NCBI RefSeq assembly: GCF_008728515.1
Contig: NC_044983.1
Span: 129,079,139 to 129,143,138 of the forward strand
DNA length: 64,000 nucleotides
Origin: Papio anubis
Taxonomy: Eukaryota > Chordata > Mammalia > Primates > Cercopithecidae
Direction of reading: 5' to 3'
Shown here: piece after piece, positions 33,397-44,258 of the stretch
How the letters are laid out: the number at the start of each line of letters is the position of its first letter
Position numbering within the stretch: the stretch's first letter is position 1
The notes under the pieces: generated by a model
Seen by the model: the letters and a program-made list of their open reading frames with translations, nothing else
Databases searched by the model: none
Told to the model about the DNA's origin: nothing
Program-made: the position numbers and the translations under genes

Positions 33397-34985
33397 AATC
33401 GAACCCAATTTTGCTTGCACCAGATTTTATGGGCTTGTCACTCTTTCATATGATGTTTCCTGAAAAGAGAGGCTCAGTAAGCACAAGGACAAATCAGAGA
33501 ATCAGAGAACACAATTTATTTAGTTATTCAAATAATAGGAGTTTCCATCAAAGACACAAATATCTAGAAAAGGGGTTATTGTTACATCAAAGAAAAAGAT
33601 TGAAGAGAAACAAACAAACGAGCATATTTGAAAAGAGAATTTACCTAAATAAAAACAAAGGGTTTGTTTTGTACCCAATATTTTGTTAGGAATTTTTGGT
33701 GCATTGGTAGATATCAACTGGAACTCGTTTGTTATAAGAATACAGAAGTCTTACAGAGCCTGATGTGGTAGACTTAACTGAGTTTCAGACAGGCTTTGGA
33801 AGCGGAGACCAGAGAAACCTCAGCCTCTTAATTCTTATTCCCACTTATCTCCGCTTGTCTATTTTGCCCTTTTCTTCCTCTGTGACAGGCTTTCTGTCTT
33901 CTGCCGTCTGTGGGGCAGAACCTGGCTGCCTGCAACTCCCTGGTTGGCATATTGCACAGAGACCCAGTCACCCACAGAAGCTGATTTCCTGTCTCAACTC
34001 CCACTTTCTGCCACTTCCAAATTTCTCAGAAGAGAGTATCTGACCAGGTGGTTGGGGTAAGCGCTCCACCTTGGGAGACTCAATCCTGAAACATTACTGG
34101 AGTGGAGAGGGAACAGTGCCAGGACCCCAAATTTAGGAGCCCTCAGGAGAGGGCCTTGTCATGCACTGCTCACATGCCCTGCCAGGTGCTGACAACCTAT
34201 CGTCTCAGCTGGCATCAGCTCCTTTCCAACATCACCTTGTCAGAGGTCATGACACCTTCATGGAGGGGTGGGGGTTCTTCTTCCTCCAGGTGGGGCATCT
34301 CTGAAGGTTACTTTGCAGGGATCTATTTTGGGCTTACATCTCAACTCAATTTCTCCCTCTCCTCAATCATGTTTTCCCCTTCTATCCTACACAATATCTC
34401 TTGAATAAATGTCCTGCTTTCAAATTTCCACCTGAATCTCCTTTGAAGAACCTAGCCTGTGACAGCTGGTTCCAAGGACTGTCTGAGAAAGGAGACATTA
34501 AGACAAGATTCTGGGACAGGATAACCCCCTGCTTGTCTGGCAATGAGGACTCGATTCCTGGGGTTAGTTGGAGCACAAGTGCCCCCAGAAGGGGGTAACA
34601 GAATAATTGCTGACTTTTCATGAGTGATGATCTGGGATGGATGCCAGGCAAAGGAGATGAACTAGTTGGTGTGAAGCATCAGATGTTTATAAATATGGGG
34701 CAAATAGTAAATATGAGCGGAATAAGGCAGTTACTGCTAAACTCAACTGAGATTCTGGAAAATGGAAATGAAAAGGTGAGAGTGATTAATTGGTAAGTCA
34801 GAACTAAGTATGAAGACCAGGAACCTCCTGGATAGCATACAAAGAGGCTCTCAGCTTCTATAACAAGAGGCCAGACTGAGTTGTGGACTTAGTTGTCAGA
34901 ATATTTGAGCTCTAAAGAAAGTAAAACTCCTCAATCAGGCAGTTCAACTAGTTCAAGGTCACCAAATCTTCAATCTCCAGGCTCC
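33397..34985. other. No gene seen; possible old LTR material
   Basis: No coding or RNA gene recognised. Around 34370-34420, 'cacaatatctcttgaataaa' followed by 'tgtcctgctttc' looks like an LTR R/U5 transition, but I cannot assign a family. Confidence 0.35.
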
Positions 34986-34989
34986 CCTG

Positions 34990-35650
34990 GACCTCTGGAC
35001 CCTTGCCTCTATTAAGTACTAGCACTCCTCCTTTGCTTGAAGATGATTTAGAGGCCTTACCTCTGCCAGAGAACATGAGCTGCCCTCAGGATCCACACCC
35101 ACTGCCCCACAACCCCCTTGCAGCTAGGTTAAGAACCAAGAACTATTCCCCTTTATGCTTGGGGCATGCTGAGAGAAAAGGAAGAAAGCTATATACTAAA
35201 AGAGCTGCATGCTAAAAGAGTAAAAGATCCAGTCAGCCTTTATCAGCAGTAGCTGGGAGAATATGCAAGAGATGAGATTTTTAGGGTGTGAGATCAAGGA
35301 GGAGTTTACTGATTTGAGAACACTTTCCTGGGATACAAGAGTTAGCTCCTTGGAAAGAACCCTGGGAGATGCTAAGAAAACGCTGACTCCAAGAAGCATG
35401 GAGAGATCAGTCATCCCCACACCCCAACGTGGGACAATTTCAAAGGTTCATCAAATCTCTAGAGTCCCCATAGGGTCAAACTGAGGCCTTTGCTGGAACT
35501 GCAGAGTAACTCAGCTTCTTTTTTTTGCCAAATCCTACTTTCTTCCCCTCTGTTTCACAGGCCTTAAGAGCAAGTCCCAATAAACTTTGTGCATTGTAAT
35601 TTTTATCTCAGCATTTGCTGCCAAGAAAACTCAGCCTGCTGCAGACACCA
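34990..35650 (+). mobile_element. Possible old LTR-derived sequence
   Basis: The end 'aagtcccaataaactttgtg' then 'atctcagcatttgctgcc' and 'aactcagcctgctgcagac' has the layout of an LTR polyadenylation signal and U5. A family name is not justified and the left boundary is uncertain. Confidence 0.35.
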
Positions 35651-35984
35651 CCCCTCTTGGTGGGGCTGAAGATCCTAGAGTGTAGATGCTGGATACTTAC
35701 TCTATAGAGGTCTCCATATATACAGCGTTAGAAGAACAACTGATTTGCCCAGAGAAAATTGGTATGCTGCCAAGTCCAGATTCAGATATATCTGTCGTCA
35801 AAGCCATTGTCTTGAAAGCCATTTGTATACTGCTGTGTTTTCCTATTTAATACATATTTTTATGATTGATCTGTTGGCAAAGTGTCTAAATTTACAGGCA
35901 GAGAAAATCAAGCTGATAGACATCAATTGCAGCATGTGGTTGGAAACAGTTGGAACACAATATATAAGATGAGCTAAGTGTCTG

Positions 35985-36180
35985 TGATTCATTCATCCAT
36001 TCTCTGATTTATTCATTTAACAAACTTTTATTAAGCTCTTACTCTGTGCCAGCCCTAGGCTAGCTGCTGAGGATACAGCAAGAAATGAAGCCTAGATTCT
36101 GATTTCCAAAGTGCGTGGTCCAGCAGGAGATTCATAAATCATTTAAAGGCTGATAAAGAATGGTTCAAGCTTCCACTTAC
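35985..36180 (-). mobile_element. L2 3' end
   Basis: 'catttaacaaacttttatta', 'agctcttactctgtgccagc', 'ctaggctagctgctgagga' and 'gtggtccagcaggagattc' read as the reverse complement of the L2 3' end. Confidence 0.7.
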
Positions 36181-36807
36181 ATTCCACGAGAACAGCTGAG
36201 CACTATTTCTTGAAGACAGAGGCCCACAGCGCTACAGTGCCCCTCAGGGTCAGTAAAATGCTGAAATCATCTGGTATAGAACTGGCAATAAAACTGATAA
36301 CACTGTCTTTCCTTGTACAGCTCACTCTGGTGTGAGCCAAATACCACGTGCAGGCCTACATCCCATATTAAAGAAATTACAACCAGTGCTTCTTAATGTG
36401 ATAGCACAGGTAGGTATGGCCTAAGGCAACTTTCGGTTGAAGCAGCATATGGTGACATTGTCCTTTTAATTTCCTCCTTTGGTGATGATTTCCAGTGCCA
36501 AGCAGGATGAGAGGCAGGGCCCCTCCACTAACATAGAAAGTGGACTATTGTGTTGAAAGAAAGTGGGACACAGTGCCACAATGAACCAGTGAACAATGGG
36601 TTCTAGTGAACATACGGCCATTGTGGTGCATGGGAATGTCTTCGGTTTTTGTTATTTCCTTTTTCTTCCCCCATCATTGGTCACCAGTAATCTGTATCTG
36701 CCATCCTACTTAGTGGGCACATACCAGAGCTTCCAGTGGTAAGAAGTCCCTAAGTAAAGGGCAAACACAGTGAAAGTCCACCAAGATGAGGAAGTGAATA
36801 ATTATGT
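36181..36807. other. No gene seen
   Basis: Unique-looking sequence without a recognised feature. Confidence 0.4.
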
Positions 36808-37121
36808 AGCCATCCCTCAGTATCCATCAAGGATTGGTTCCAGGACCTCCCAAGGATACCAAAATTCAAAGATGTCAATCCCTGATGTTAAATGGTGCAG
36901 TATTTGCATAGAGCCTACACACATACACCATATACTTTAAATCATTTCTAGATTACTTAAAATTCTGAATACGAAGTAAATGCTATAGAAGTAGTTGTTA
37001 TGACTTGTATTGTTTAGGAAATAATGACACAAAAAAAGTCTGTACATGTTCAGTAAAGATGCAATTCTTTGATTTGTTTGAACGAATGGATGTGGGACTC
37101 ATGGATATTGAGGGCTGACCA
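36808..37121 (+). mobile_element. MER2-type Tigger DNA transposon
   Basis: 'catccctcagtatccatcaa', 'ggattggttccaggacctcc', 'aaatcatttctagattactt', 'tgtattgtttaggaaataat' and 'gtctgtacatgttcagtaa' follow MER2; the end 'gatattgagggctgacc' is the inverted counterpart of the start. It is a non-autonomous TcMar-Tigger element with no transposase. Confidence 0.8.
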
Positions 37122-37559
37122 TAGGAAGAGAAGGAAGGAGAAGAAGACATTTAATAATTAACCAACAAATGAGTACTGCATTGTTTTCCATTCCAGAGCC
37201 CATGGCCCTGAGTAGCCAGAGAGGATGTAATTCAGTGCATGCGTGGCAGGAGTGGTCTTAGATCCCGTGTCAGGAGGAGACGGGGGTATAATACCACAAT
37301 GGCAGGACAGTAACGGAGGTGTGGTGGCAGGGATGAAGGGGTTTTCCTACCAACAGGGCTGTCCAGCACCTTTATTTGTCAGTCAAAACCTTTCTCTAGC
37401 TAATGTCAATTTGCACTTCTATGTATCTAACCTTGTCCAAACTTTATCCTACATGACCCGGCCAGGCCTTCAGCAGCAGATGTTACACATAAAGTTCCTT
37501 TTGCCCAAAGAGTCTCCTGTGTTCTCTAAGTAACGAATCTTCCTCACAGCCTGCACAAT
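37122..37559. other. No gene seen
   Basis: The plus-strand frame at 37243-37533 has no domain and no splice context. Confidence 0.4.
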
Positions 37560-37780
37560 GGCTATCACCTATCTTGCTTCCTCTGACGTGCCTGGGCAGT
37601 CAATCCTTCTGCCCTGTGGGTTTCTTTGTTACTTGGTTTACTCGTCTGTTGAAGCTACCTGTGCACAAAGGTGGAGCCTTACTCATTGCTGAATCAGCAG
37701 CTCCTGGCATAGAGTTCAGGGTTGGCCAGGCATTCCACAGACCACTGGGAATGAATGATTGTTAGAAGGAATTAATAAGT
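37560..37780 (+). mobile_element. L2-like fragment
   Basis: 'gcacaaaggtggagccttac', 'gcagctcctggcatagagt' and the tail 'gggaatgaatgattg' resemble a diverged L2 3' end in sense orientation. Confidence 0.4.
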
Positions 37781-38478
37781 GAGCATCTGATCGCGTCACT
37801 GATCTAGCTCTCGATGGACTTATCAGTGAAAGGGCTGCACAGAGACTGGTGGATGAGATTAGTGGCTCTCACTGGGGATGTCCACCAATGGAACCAGAGG
37901 GAATTTGGGGAAGTCTGGGTCCACTTAGAATGAAAAGAATCAGCCTCTCTGGGTATTTTTAGGGGACAGTGGGATGCCAACCTCTCTGTTAGGAATCAAC
38001 TTCTGGGCAGGTCTCTTGAGGCCCTTTCATTTTGTACATTTAACGAATTCTATTTTGTTCTGTGGGTTTCAGCCTGAAAAAGTGGTGCTCTGATACCAGG
38101 ATGCATTGAGCGTTCCCTGAGCGGCTGCCCCAGTTAGCCTGGGCAGTGACATGCAAATCCCTGAGATGTTTTGCATTTTTTCTAGCATGGTCCTCACCAC
38201 AGCCTGCTCTGTGTTGTCTTTGTTTGTGTTAAGAGCTGAATCCCAGCTGTTCAGGAGACTAGACAGCAGGGGCTGATGTACTCATTTCTGTTTCTCCCGC
38301 AGACCTAGTTAGTAACTGGCTCACAATGTGTCCTCTGTCCACTTTTTGTTTGCTTTTTTTTCTCACTGAAATGAAATTGAATTCATCTGGGTAGTGCCCT
38401 CCTACTCTTAGTTACAATTTTGACCTTTAGAAGTATAATCAGATGTGTACAAATTTTCAAATTAACAAATTAACTGTT
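37781..38478. other. No gene seen
   Basis: Unique-looking sequence; no exon or RNA gene recognised. Confidence 0.4.
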
Positions 38479-38490
38479 TATCTGGAAAGG

Positions 38491-38782
38491 TTTTTTTTTT
38501 TGAGACAGAGTCTGACTCTGTCACCCAGGCTGAAGTGCAGTGGTGCGATCTCGGCTCACTGCAAGCTCCACCTGGCAGGTTCACGCCATTCCCCTGCTTC
38601 AGCCTCCCCAGTAGCTGGGACTACAGGCACCCACCATCACGCCTAGCGAATTTTTTGTATTTTTAGTAGAGACGGGGTTTCACCGTGTTAGGAAGGATGG
38701 TCTCGATCTCCTGACCTCGTGATCGGCTCACCTCGCCCTCCCAAAGTGCTGGGATTACAGGCGTGAACCACCGCGCCTGGCC
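38491..38782 (-). mobile_element. AluY
   Basis: A full antisense Alu with imperfect 15-bp target duplications (tatctggaaaggttt at 38479-38493, tatccagaaaggttt at 38783-38797). 'gctcactgcaagctccacc' and 'tctcctgacctcgtgatc' mark it as AluY. Confidence 0.9.
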
Positions 38783-38901
38783 TATCCAGAAAGGTTTTAC
38801 AGCCCAGAAGCTCCAGGTAAATGCCACACTCTTACTGGTGCCCAGGCTGGAGTGCAGTGGCACAATCATAGCTCACTGCAGCCTTGAACTCCTGGGCTCA
38901 A

Positions 38902-38935
38902 GGGATCCTCCTGCCTCAGCATCCTGTAGCTAGGA
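38902..38935. repeat. 34-bp duplication in AluJ, left copy
   Basis: This Alu segment (starting 'gggatcctcctgcctcag') is repeated at 39885-39918 with two mismatches. It brackets the inserted inverted segment and behaves like a target duplication. Confidence 0.85.
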
Positions 38936-39083
38936 TGCTCTCACCATCCCAGGACCCTTAGCAATCCAAGGGCAGCCTTCTTTCTTTTTTTTTTTTTATT
39001 ATTATTATACTTTAAGTTCTAGGGTACATGTGCATAACGTGCAGGTTTGTTACATATGTATACTTGTGCCATGTTGCTGTGCT

Positions 39084-39119
39084 GCACCCATCAACTCGTC
39101 AGCACCCATCAACTCGTCA
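39084..39119. repeat. Perfect 18-bp tandem duplication in L1 3'UTR
   Basis: gcacccatcaactcgtca is present twice without mismatch. I believe this is a property of Old World monkey L1 copies rather than of this insertion alone. Confidence 0.9.
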
Positions 39120-39225
39120 TTTACATCAGGTATAACTCCCAATGCAATCCCTCCCCCCTCCCCCCTCCCCATGATAGGCCCCGGTGTGTGATATTCCCCT
39201 TCCCGAGTCCAGGTGATCTCATTGT

Positions 39226-39777
39226 TCAGTTCCCACCTATGAGTGAGAACATGCGGTGTTTGGTTTTCTGTTCTTGTGATAGTTTGCTAAGAATGATGGT
39301 TTCCAGCTGCATCCATGTCCCTACAAAGGACACAAACTCATCCTTTTTTATAGCTGCATAGTATTCCATGGTGTATATGTGCCACATTTTCTTAATCCAG
39401 TCTGTCACTGATGGACATTTGGGTTGATTCCAAGTCTTTGCTATTGTGAATAGTGCCGCAATAAACATACGTGTGCATGTGTCTTTATAGCAGCATGATT
39501 TATAATCCTTTGGGTATATACCCAGTAATGGGATGGCTGGGTCATATGGTACATCTAGTTCTAGATCCTTGAGGAATTGCCATACTGTTTTTCATAATGG
39601 TCGAACTAGTTTACAATCCCACCAACAGTGTAAAAGTGTTCCTATTTCTCCACATCCTCTCCAGCACCTATTTCCTGACTTTTTAATGATGGCCATTCTA
39701 ACTGGTGTGAGATGGTATCTCATTGTGGTTTTAATTTGCATTTCTCTGATGGCCAGTGATGATGAGCATTTTTTCAT
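39226..39777 (-). pseudogene. L1 ORF2p C-terminus, broken
   Basis: The frame at 39592-39777 contains MRYHLTPVRMAIIKKSGN and CGEIGTLLHCWWDCKLVRPL and then meets a stop where the family usually has Trp (TGG to TGA). The frame at 39226-39468 continues with MFIAALFTIAKTWNQPKCP, WIKKMWHIYTMEYYAAIKK and TKHRMFSLIGGN, the usual C-terminal region. Confidence 0.9.
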
Positions 39778-40312
39778 GTGTCTGTTGGCTGTATGAATGG
39801 CAGCCTTCTTTCAATAGGACCAGGCAGCTACTTGGAAGGCAATGGCCTTGAGGATGGGGTCATGGGGGAGGGATTCTCTACAAAGGGATCCTCCTGCCTC
39901 ACCATCCTATAGCTAGGACTACAGGCATGTGTCACAATTCTAATTTTTTGGTAGAGGTATATTTTCACTATTTTCATCCCACGTTGGTCTCAAACTCTTG
40001 GCCTCAGGTGATTCTCCTGCCTTGGCCTCCTAAAGTGCTGAGATTACAGGCATGAGCCAGTGTGCCTGGCCACACAACCTTAGTTTTTATGGAAGTGGGC
40101 ACAGCACTCCCAGTAGCTTGCAGTCATGGCTGGGCAGTGGGAGACAAGCCAGGGGAAGTAATCCCATTCTCTGAGTACCATGCTGGGTGCTTCCTCACCA
40201 TCCACCTGAAAGGAGGATGCTGATGGCTCTCCTCTCACAGAGGAAGAATTTGAGGCTTGGGGATGAAGGTCACCCCTGCTTAACATGTGTTCTGGTGATG
40301 AGAAAGCCAATT

Positions 40313-40430
40313 CTTTGTAGAGAATCCCTTCCCATGGCCTCATCCTCAGGCCATTGCCTTCCAAGTAGCTGCCTGGTCCCATAGAGAGAAGGCTGTCCTT
40401 GGATTGCTAAGGGTCCTGGGATGGTGAGAG
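40313..40430 (+). repeat. Inverted repeat, right arm (probable source)
   Basis: About 118 bp that reads in reverse complement inside the AluJ upstream. Because this copy lies in continuous unique sequence and the other sits inside an Alu with a duplication, this is the likely template. Confidence 0.8.
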
Positions 40431-40864
40431 AAGTACACGCTTGGGAAAGGATCTACAGACACCTCCTGAAAATGAGCCAGAAAGAGCCCTCCATGCAATA
40501 GGAGGAGGATGAATCCATCATGGAAGAAGCTATCTCAGTCTACCTTCAGTTTCAGCTCTCGACAGTCCCTGCATTCACTGCTGCAGTCTAGATTTACCCA
40601 GACGCCAGTGGTTCTCCCTCACACCCAACTCTTTCTCCATCTCAGACTTTGCTCACACGGTTTCCTCTTCCTGGAAAGGCCTCCTGGTATCCTTGGCTCC
40701 TTCTGGCTGGTGCTTCTTCACACTGTAGCAAATGCTGCTGGCGCCTGCTCTCAGCTCGCCCTGGCCACTTCCAGGTTCCCCCTGCAGCAGCCACCTAGTG
40801 TCCAACCTCCATCTGCTCATGCCTTTGCTCCTCTGCCCAAGGTCTTCATTTGGCAGAAGCCAGC
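40431..40864 (+). mobile_element. Probable L2-like sequence
   Basis: 'tttgctcacacggtttcctc', 'ttcctggaaaggcctcctg' and 'tgcctttgctcctctgccc' resemble the diverged L2 3' region. The long plus-strand frame crossing it runs on into the THE1 LTR, so it is not coding. Confidence 0.35.
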
Positions 40865-41228
40865 AGATATGGTGTGGCTGTGTTCCCACTCAAATCTCAT
40901 CTCGAACTGTGGCTCCCATAATTCCCACATGTTGTGGCAGGGGCCTGGTGGGAGGTAACTGAATCATGGGGACAGGTCTTTCCCTTGCTGTTCTGGTGAT
41001 GGTGAATAAGTCTCATGAGAGCTGAAGGTTTTATAAAAGAGAGTTCCCCTGCACAAGCTCTCTTGCCTGTCGCCATGTAAGACATGACTTTGCTTCTCCT
41101 TCACCTTCTGCCATGATTGTGGGGCCTCCCCAGGCATGAGGAACTGTGAGTCCATTAAACATCTTTTCTTTATAAATTACCCAGTCTCGGGTATGTCTTT
41201 ATTAGCAGTGTGAGAACTGACTAATCCA
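40865..41228 (+). mobile_element. THE1-type MaLR solitary LTR
   Basis: 'tcatggggacaggtctttcc', 'ttcccctgcacaagctctct', 'gccatgtaagacatgacttt', 'taaattacccagtctcggg' and 'tctttattagcagtgtgaga' follow THE1. It is flanked by the 5-bp target duplication ccagc (40860-40864 and 41229-41233). No internal retroviral sequence is present. Confidence 0.9.
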
Positions 41229-41233
41229 CCAGC

Positions 41234-41547
41234 TCAGCACTGTATAGGGTAGGTAGAAAATGCCAGAGATTTGGCACCCTCAGGGCAGTCCTCAGCCAGC
41301 GAGGGAAGAGAATGTGTGTAGAAATGCTCTGGCTTCCTGGTCGCTGGAGGGGACGATGCTGAGATGCCTTCTACACAATTGCCACCTGTTGCCTACAGGG
41401 TCACCTACCCTTTGAGGCCCCTTTCTAGGCTTTTATTCTTTCTGATTTACATTGCCTCTTATCCACTTTTGCTTCCAGGGATCACCTCCCACATAAGCTA
41501 CCTGCACCAAGTCCTGGTCTCAGGGTCAGTTTGGGGCAAGGGTCAGG
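41234..41547. other. No gene seen
   Basis: Unique-looking spacer between THE1 and an L1M tail. Confidence 0.4.
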
Positions 41548-41757
41548 GAGAGAGTACTAAGACTATAATAAATAATAGCACATTGTATGTTTCAAAATTG
41601 CTAAAAGAGTGGATTGTAAATGTGTTCACCACAAAAACTTAAGTGTGTGAGATGATCGATTTGTTAATTAGCATGATCTGATCATCCCATAGTGTGAGTA
41701 TATATCAAAACATACGATCATTATTTGTCAATTAAAAATAAAATTAAAAGAAGACAC
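41548..41757 (+). mobile_element. L1M 3'-end fragment
   Basis: 'aaattgctaaaagagtggat', 'tgatcgatttgttaattagc' and 'atttgtcaattaaaaataaa' match the 3' end of an old mammalian L1. Confidence 0.65.
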
Positions 41758-43150
41758 TCATTAAGGTCCACTCATGCCTTATCTGGTGACCCTATCCTAG
41801 GTGAGAGCTGGTGAGGGTCTCCTCCTCAGAGGGCCCAGGAATCTGTGGTTTCCCCTGTCCCAGCACAGAGCAGGATGGAGTGCAATGGTCTCTTCACTTC
41901 TATGTCTCCCCCAGCAGGCCATGGGTTCCTGGAAGGCAGGAGCTCTGTCTTGTGAGCTTTAGACTCCAGTGCCTAGCAGATAGGAGATTCTCAGTGCTTA
42001 TTTTCCACTCAATAATTCACCATGTGGCTCAGTTTCTGCATTTATGAGCTTGCCTATAGGGCCCCAGACCTTGTGAGTCTTCATGAGGACAGGATGTGGG
42101 GCAGGCCGGATGTTACCTGGGGCTCCTGCCACCAGGCAAGGTCCTGATATAACTACGGTTCTAGTCGTGGTGTGGGGCAAGGGCTCCCCAGCTCCAGATG
42201 AGCAGATTTGGGTCAATTTCTTAACATTTTTAAGGGCTGTGATGTATCTTGGCTGTAAATGGTACTTTCTGCACCTGGGGCTTTTCTTTTATAAATGCTG
42301 CCTTGGAGGTCAGATTAAGATGTGTTGAAATGGAGCATTTAATGATTGTTTTAAAACAATCCAGGTCATAGCATATAAACACATGCACACTGATTCTGTG
42401 CTCTGTATCCTACAGCCTAGAACCAAGCCTTGCTGAGTGAGTCCTCACCCTCCAGCTTAGAGGAAAGAGGTGAGGACATAGCCACCACAAAGCAAGACGA
42501 CAGGGCAGGGCAGAACAGAACAGAGGGTGCCCTGTCCCACTACACTGTGCTCTGGGGCTCCAGCAACCCATTCAAACATGAACAGCAAGTCACTCAACAG
42601 GGCTGGATCGGCCACTGTTCGCAGCTCCCACCCAAACATTCCTCTACAAGTATTTCCTCTCAGAGAAAAAATCAAAAACACCTGTAACTGGATGAGGGGA
42701 AATGAATGTAGACTTTAGACTAAGCCAATTCAGACCCTACCATCGCCCCAGACTCTCCAATCTGGCAAAGCCCTTTGAGAGTATTTCTGTGAAATCCACT
42801 TTTCTTAATATTTATTGTCCCCAGATCCCCCCTTTGGAATACCATGAGACCTGCAGTTTCTTTCCTTGGGGAAAGGCAGGACGCATGCACCCAACAATCA
42901 GATACAACCTCAGGGACGCCTGGATCCCCTGAAATCCAGTGGGTCCTGAATGGAGCTACCTTCAGATGACAAGCGCAGGCCAAAACTCTGGGAAGGAAGG
43001 GGCCTGCCCACTCACACATCTAAGTCAGGGGGAGGCTTAGACACAAAGCCGGGAAGCCTGGTGCCTATCTCATCAGAGAGAGAAAGATCAGGTCATTCAC
43101 CAACAACACAGCCATTGATATTTAATGTTGTGTCCAGGTTCAGGGCCAAT
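41758..43150. other. No gene seen; short L2-like tail
   Basis: Near 41930-42015 'ggaaggcaggagctctgtct' and 'ccagtgcctagcagatagga' look like an L2 tail in sense orientation. The rest is unique-looking. Overlapping short frames at 42430-42720 exist in several frames and strands, typical of chance. Confidence 0.4.
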
Positions 43151-43159
43151 AGTATTTTT

Positions 43160-43472
43160 TTTTTTTTGAGACAGGGTCTTGCTCTGTTGCCCAGGCTGGA
43201 GTGCGGTGGTGCAATCACAGCTCACTGCAGCCTTGATGTCCCAGACTCAAGTGATCCTCCCACCTCAACCCTTCCAAGCAGCTAGAACTACAGGCATGCA
43301 CGAGCATGCCTGGCTAATTTTTATATTTTTTTGTCCTGTTATTTTTGTGTGTGTGTGGAGACAGGGTTTAACTATGTTACCCAGGCTGGTCTCAAACTCC
43401 TGAGCTCAAGCAATCAGCCAGCCTCGGCCCTGCAGAGTGCTGGGATTACAGACGTGAGCCATCAGGCCCAGC
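43160..43472 (-). mobile_element. AluJ
   Basis: An antisense dimeric Alu: 'ggtcttgctctgttgcccag', 'caatcacagctcactgcagc', 'ctaggctggtct'-type text and a short TG run in its linker. AluJ-type 'gatcctcccacctcaacc'. Flanking agtattttt/tgtattttt at 43151-43159 and 43473-43481. Confidence 0.85.
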
Positions 43473-43495
43473 TGTATTTTTAATACAGTCTTTTT

Positions 43496-43885
43496 TTTTT
43501 TTTTTTCCTGAGGTGTAATTTACTTACTGTAAAATTTAGCTGTTTAACGTGTACAATTCAATGATTTTTATAGTGTAGAATTGTGTTCACTAAAACAGTG
43601 ATAGTGACGGTGACTGTCACTAAAAATTTATAGATTGTTTGTAGAATTGTAGAAAAACTTCATGCCCACTACCCATCACTCCCTATTCTTACCTCTACCC
43701 TAGGTGTACACTGATTTCCTTTCTCTCTGTAGATTTGCCTTTTCTGAACATTTCATAGGAAAGAAATCACACAATATGTGTTATTTTGTGCTTGGCTCCT
43801 TCCACGTAGCATCATGTTTTTGAGGTTCTTCCATGTTGTAGGGCACAGTAGTACTTTGTTCCTTTTTTATTGCTGAATTATAGAC
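43496..43885 (-). mobile_element. Old L1 (L1M) fragment
   Basis: 'cctgaggtgtaatttactta', 'tttaacgtgtacaattcaat', 'ccctattcttacctctaccc', 'tttcctttctctctgtagat' and 'attttgtgcttggctccttc' are reverse-complement L1M words. It ends where the TG-rich tract begins. Confidence 0.7.
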
Positions 43886-43910
43886 CCAGGGCCAATTGTT
43901 TAAAGTGGTA

Positions 43911-44258
43911 GCGTGTGTGTGTGCATGTGTGTGCATATGTGCATGTGTGTGCATGTGTGTATGCATGTGTGTGCATGTGTGTGCATGTATGTATGCATGT
44001 GTGTGCATGTGTGTGCGTGTATGTGCACGTGTGTGCATATGTGCGTGTGTGCATTGTGTGCATATGTGCATGTGTGTGCATGTGTGTGCATACGTGCATG
44101 TCTGTGCATGTGTGCATGTGTGCATATGTGCACATGTGTGCGTGTGTGCATGTGTGTGCATGTGTGCATGTGTGTGCATGTGTGCATGTGTGTGCATGTG
44201 TGCGTGTGTGTGCATGTGTGTGCATATGTGCATGTGCGTGCATGTGTGTGTATGTGCG
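43911..44258. repeat. 350-bp TGCATG/TG minisatellite
   Basis: The tract consists mainly of GTG plus TGCATG units (TGTGTGCATG, TGTGCATG) with a few TATG and TACG variants. All frames stay open through it (Cys/Val/His/Met-rich), so the long frames reported there are compositional. Strong alternation of purine and pyrimidine makes Z-DNA plausible. Confidence 0.95.

Larger units (their letters stand above)
38985..39798 (-). mobile_element. Young cercopithecine-type L1, 5'-truncated
   Basis: An 814-bp antisense L1 with a perfect 14-bp target duplication ggcagccttctttc (38971-38984 and 39799-39812). It covers the ORF2 end and 3'UTR. The 3'UTR has 'cagcacccatcaactcgtca' in tandem, then 'ttacatcaggtataactccc' and 'ccccatgataggccccgg', forms I associate with macaque/baboon L1 rather than human L1PA. 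It interrupts the inverted repeat arm, so it is younger than that event. Confidence 0.9.
38938..39885 (-). repeat. Inverted repeat, left arm (L1-interrupted)
   Basis: 38938-38984 plus 39813-39885 form about 120 bp that is the reverse complement of 40313-40430. Shared words include 'ctctcaccatcccaggaccc', 'ttagcaatccaagg', 'gaccaggcagctacttgg' and 'gggattctctacaaag', with only a few differences. One copy of the L1 target duplication must be discounted. Confidence 0.85.
38835..40075 (-). mobile_element. AluJ split by an inserted inverted segment and an L1
   Basis: The right arm lies at 38835-38935 ('gcccaggctggagtgcagtg', 'gcagccttgaactcctggg') and the remainder at 39885-40075 ('gctaggactacaggcatgtg', 'cctcctaaagtgctgagatt'). 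The two parts share a 34-bp overlap (38902-38935 and 39885-39918, 32 of 34 identical). Between them sits about 120 bp copied in inverse orientation from 40313-40430, itself interrupted by the L1 at 38985-39798. Confidence 0.8.

Noticed and set aside
40509..40958. 149-codon plus-strand frame
   Set aside because: Its 3' part reads through the start of the THE1 LTR and the rest resembles L2; no splice context or domain.
43911..44258. Possible CRISPR-like array
   Set aside because: Units are 8-10 bp, lack unique spacers, and the context is a primate genome; it is a minisatellite.
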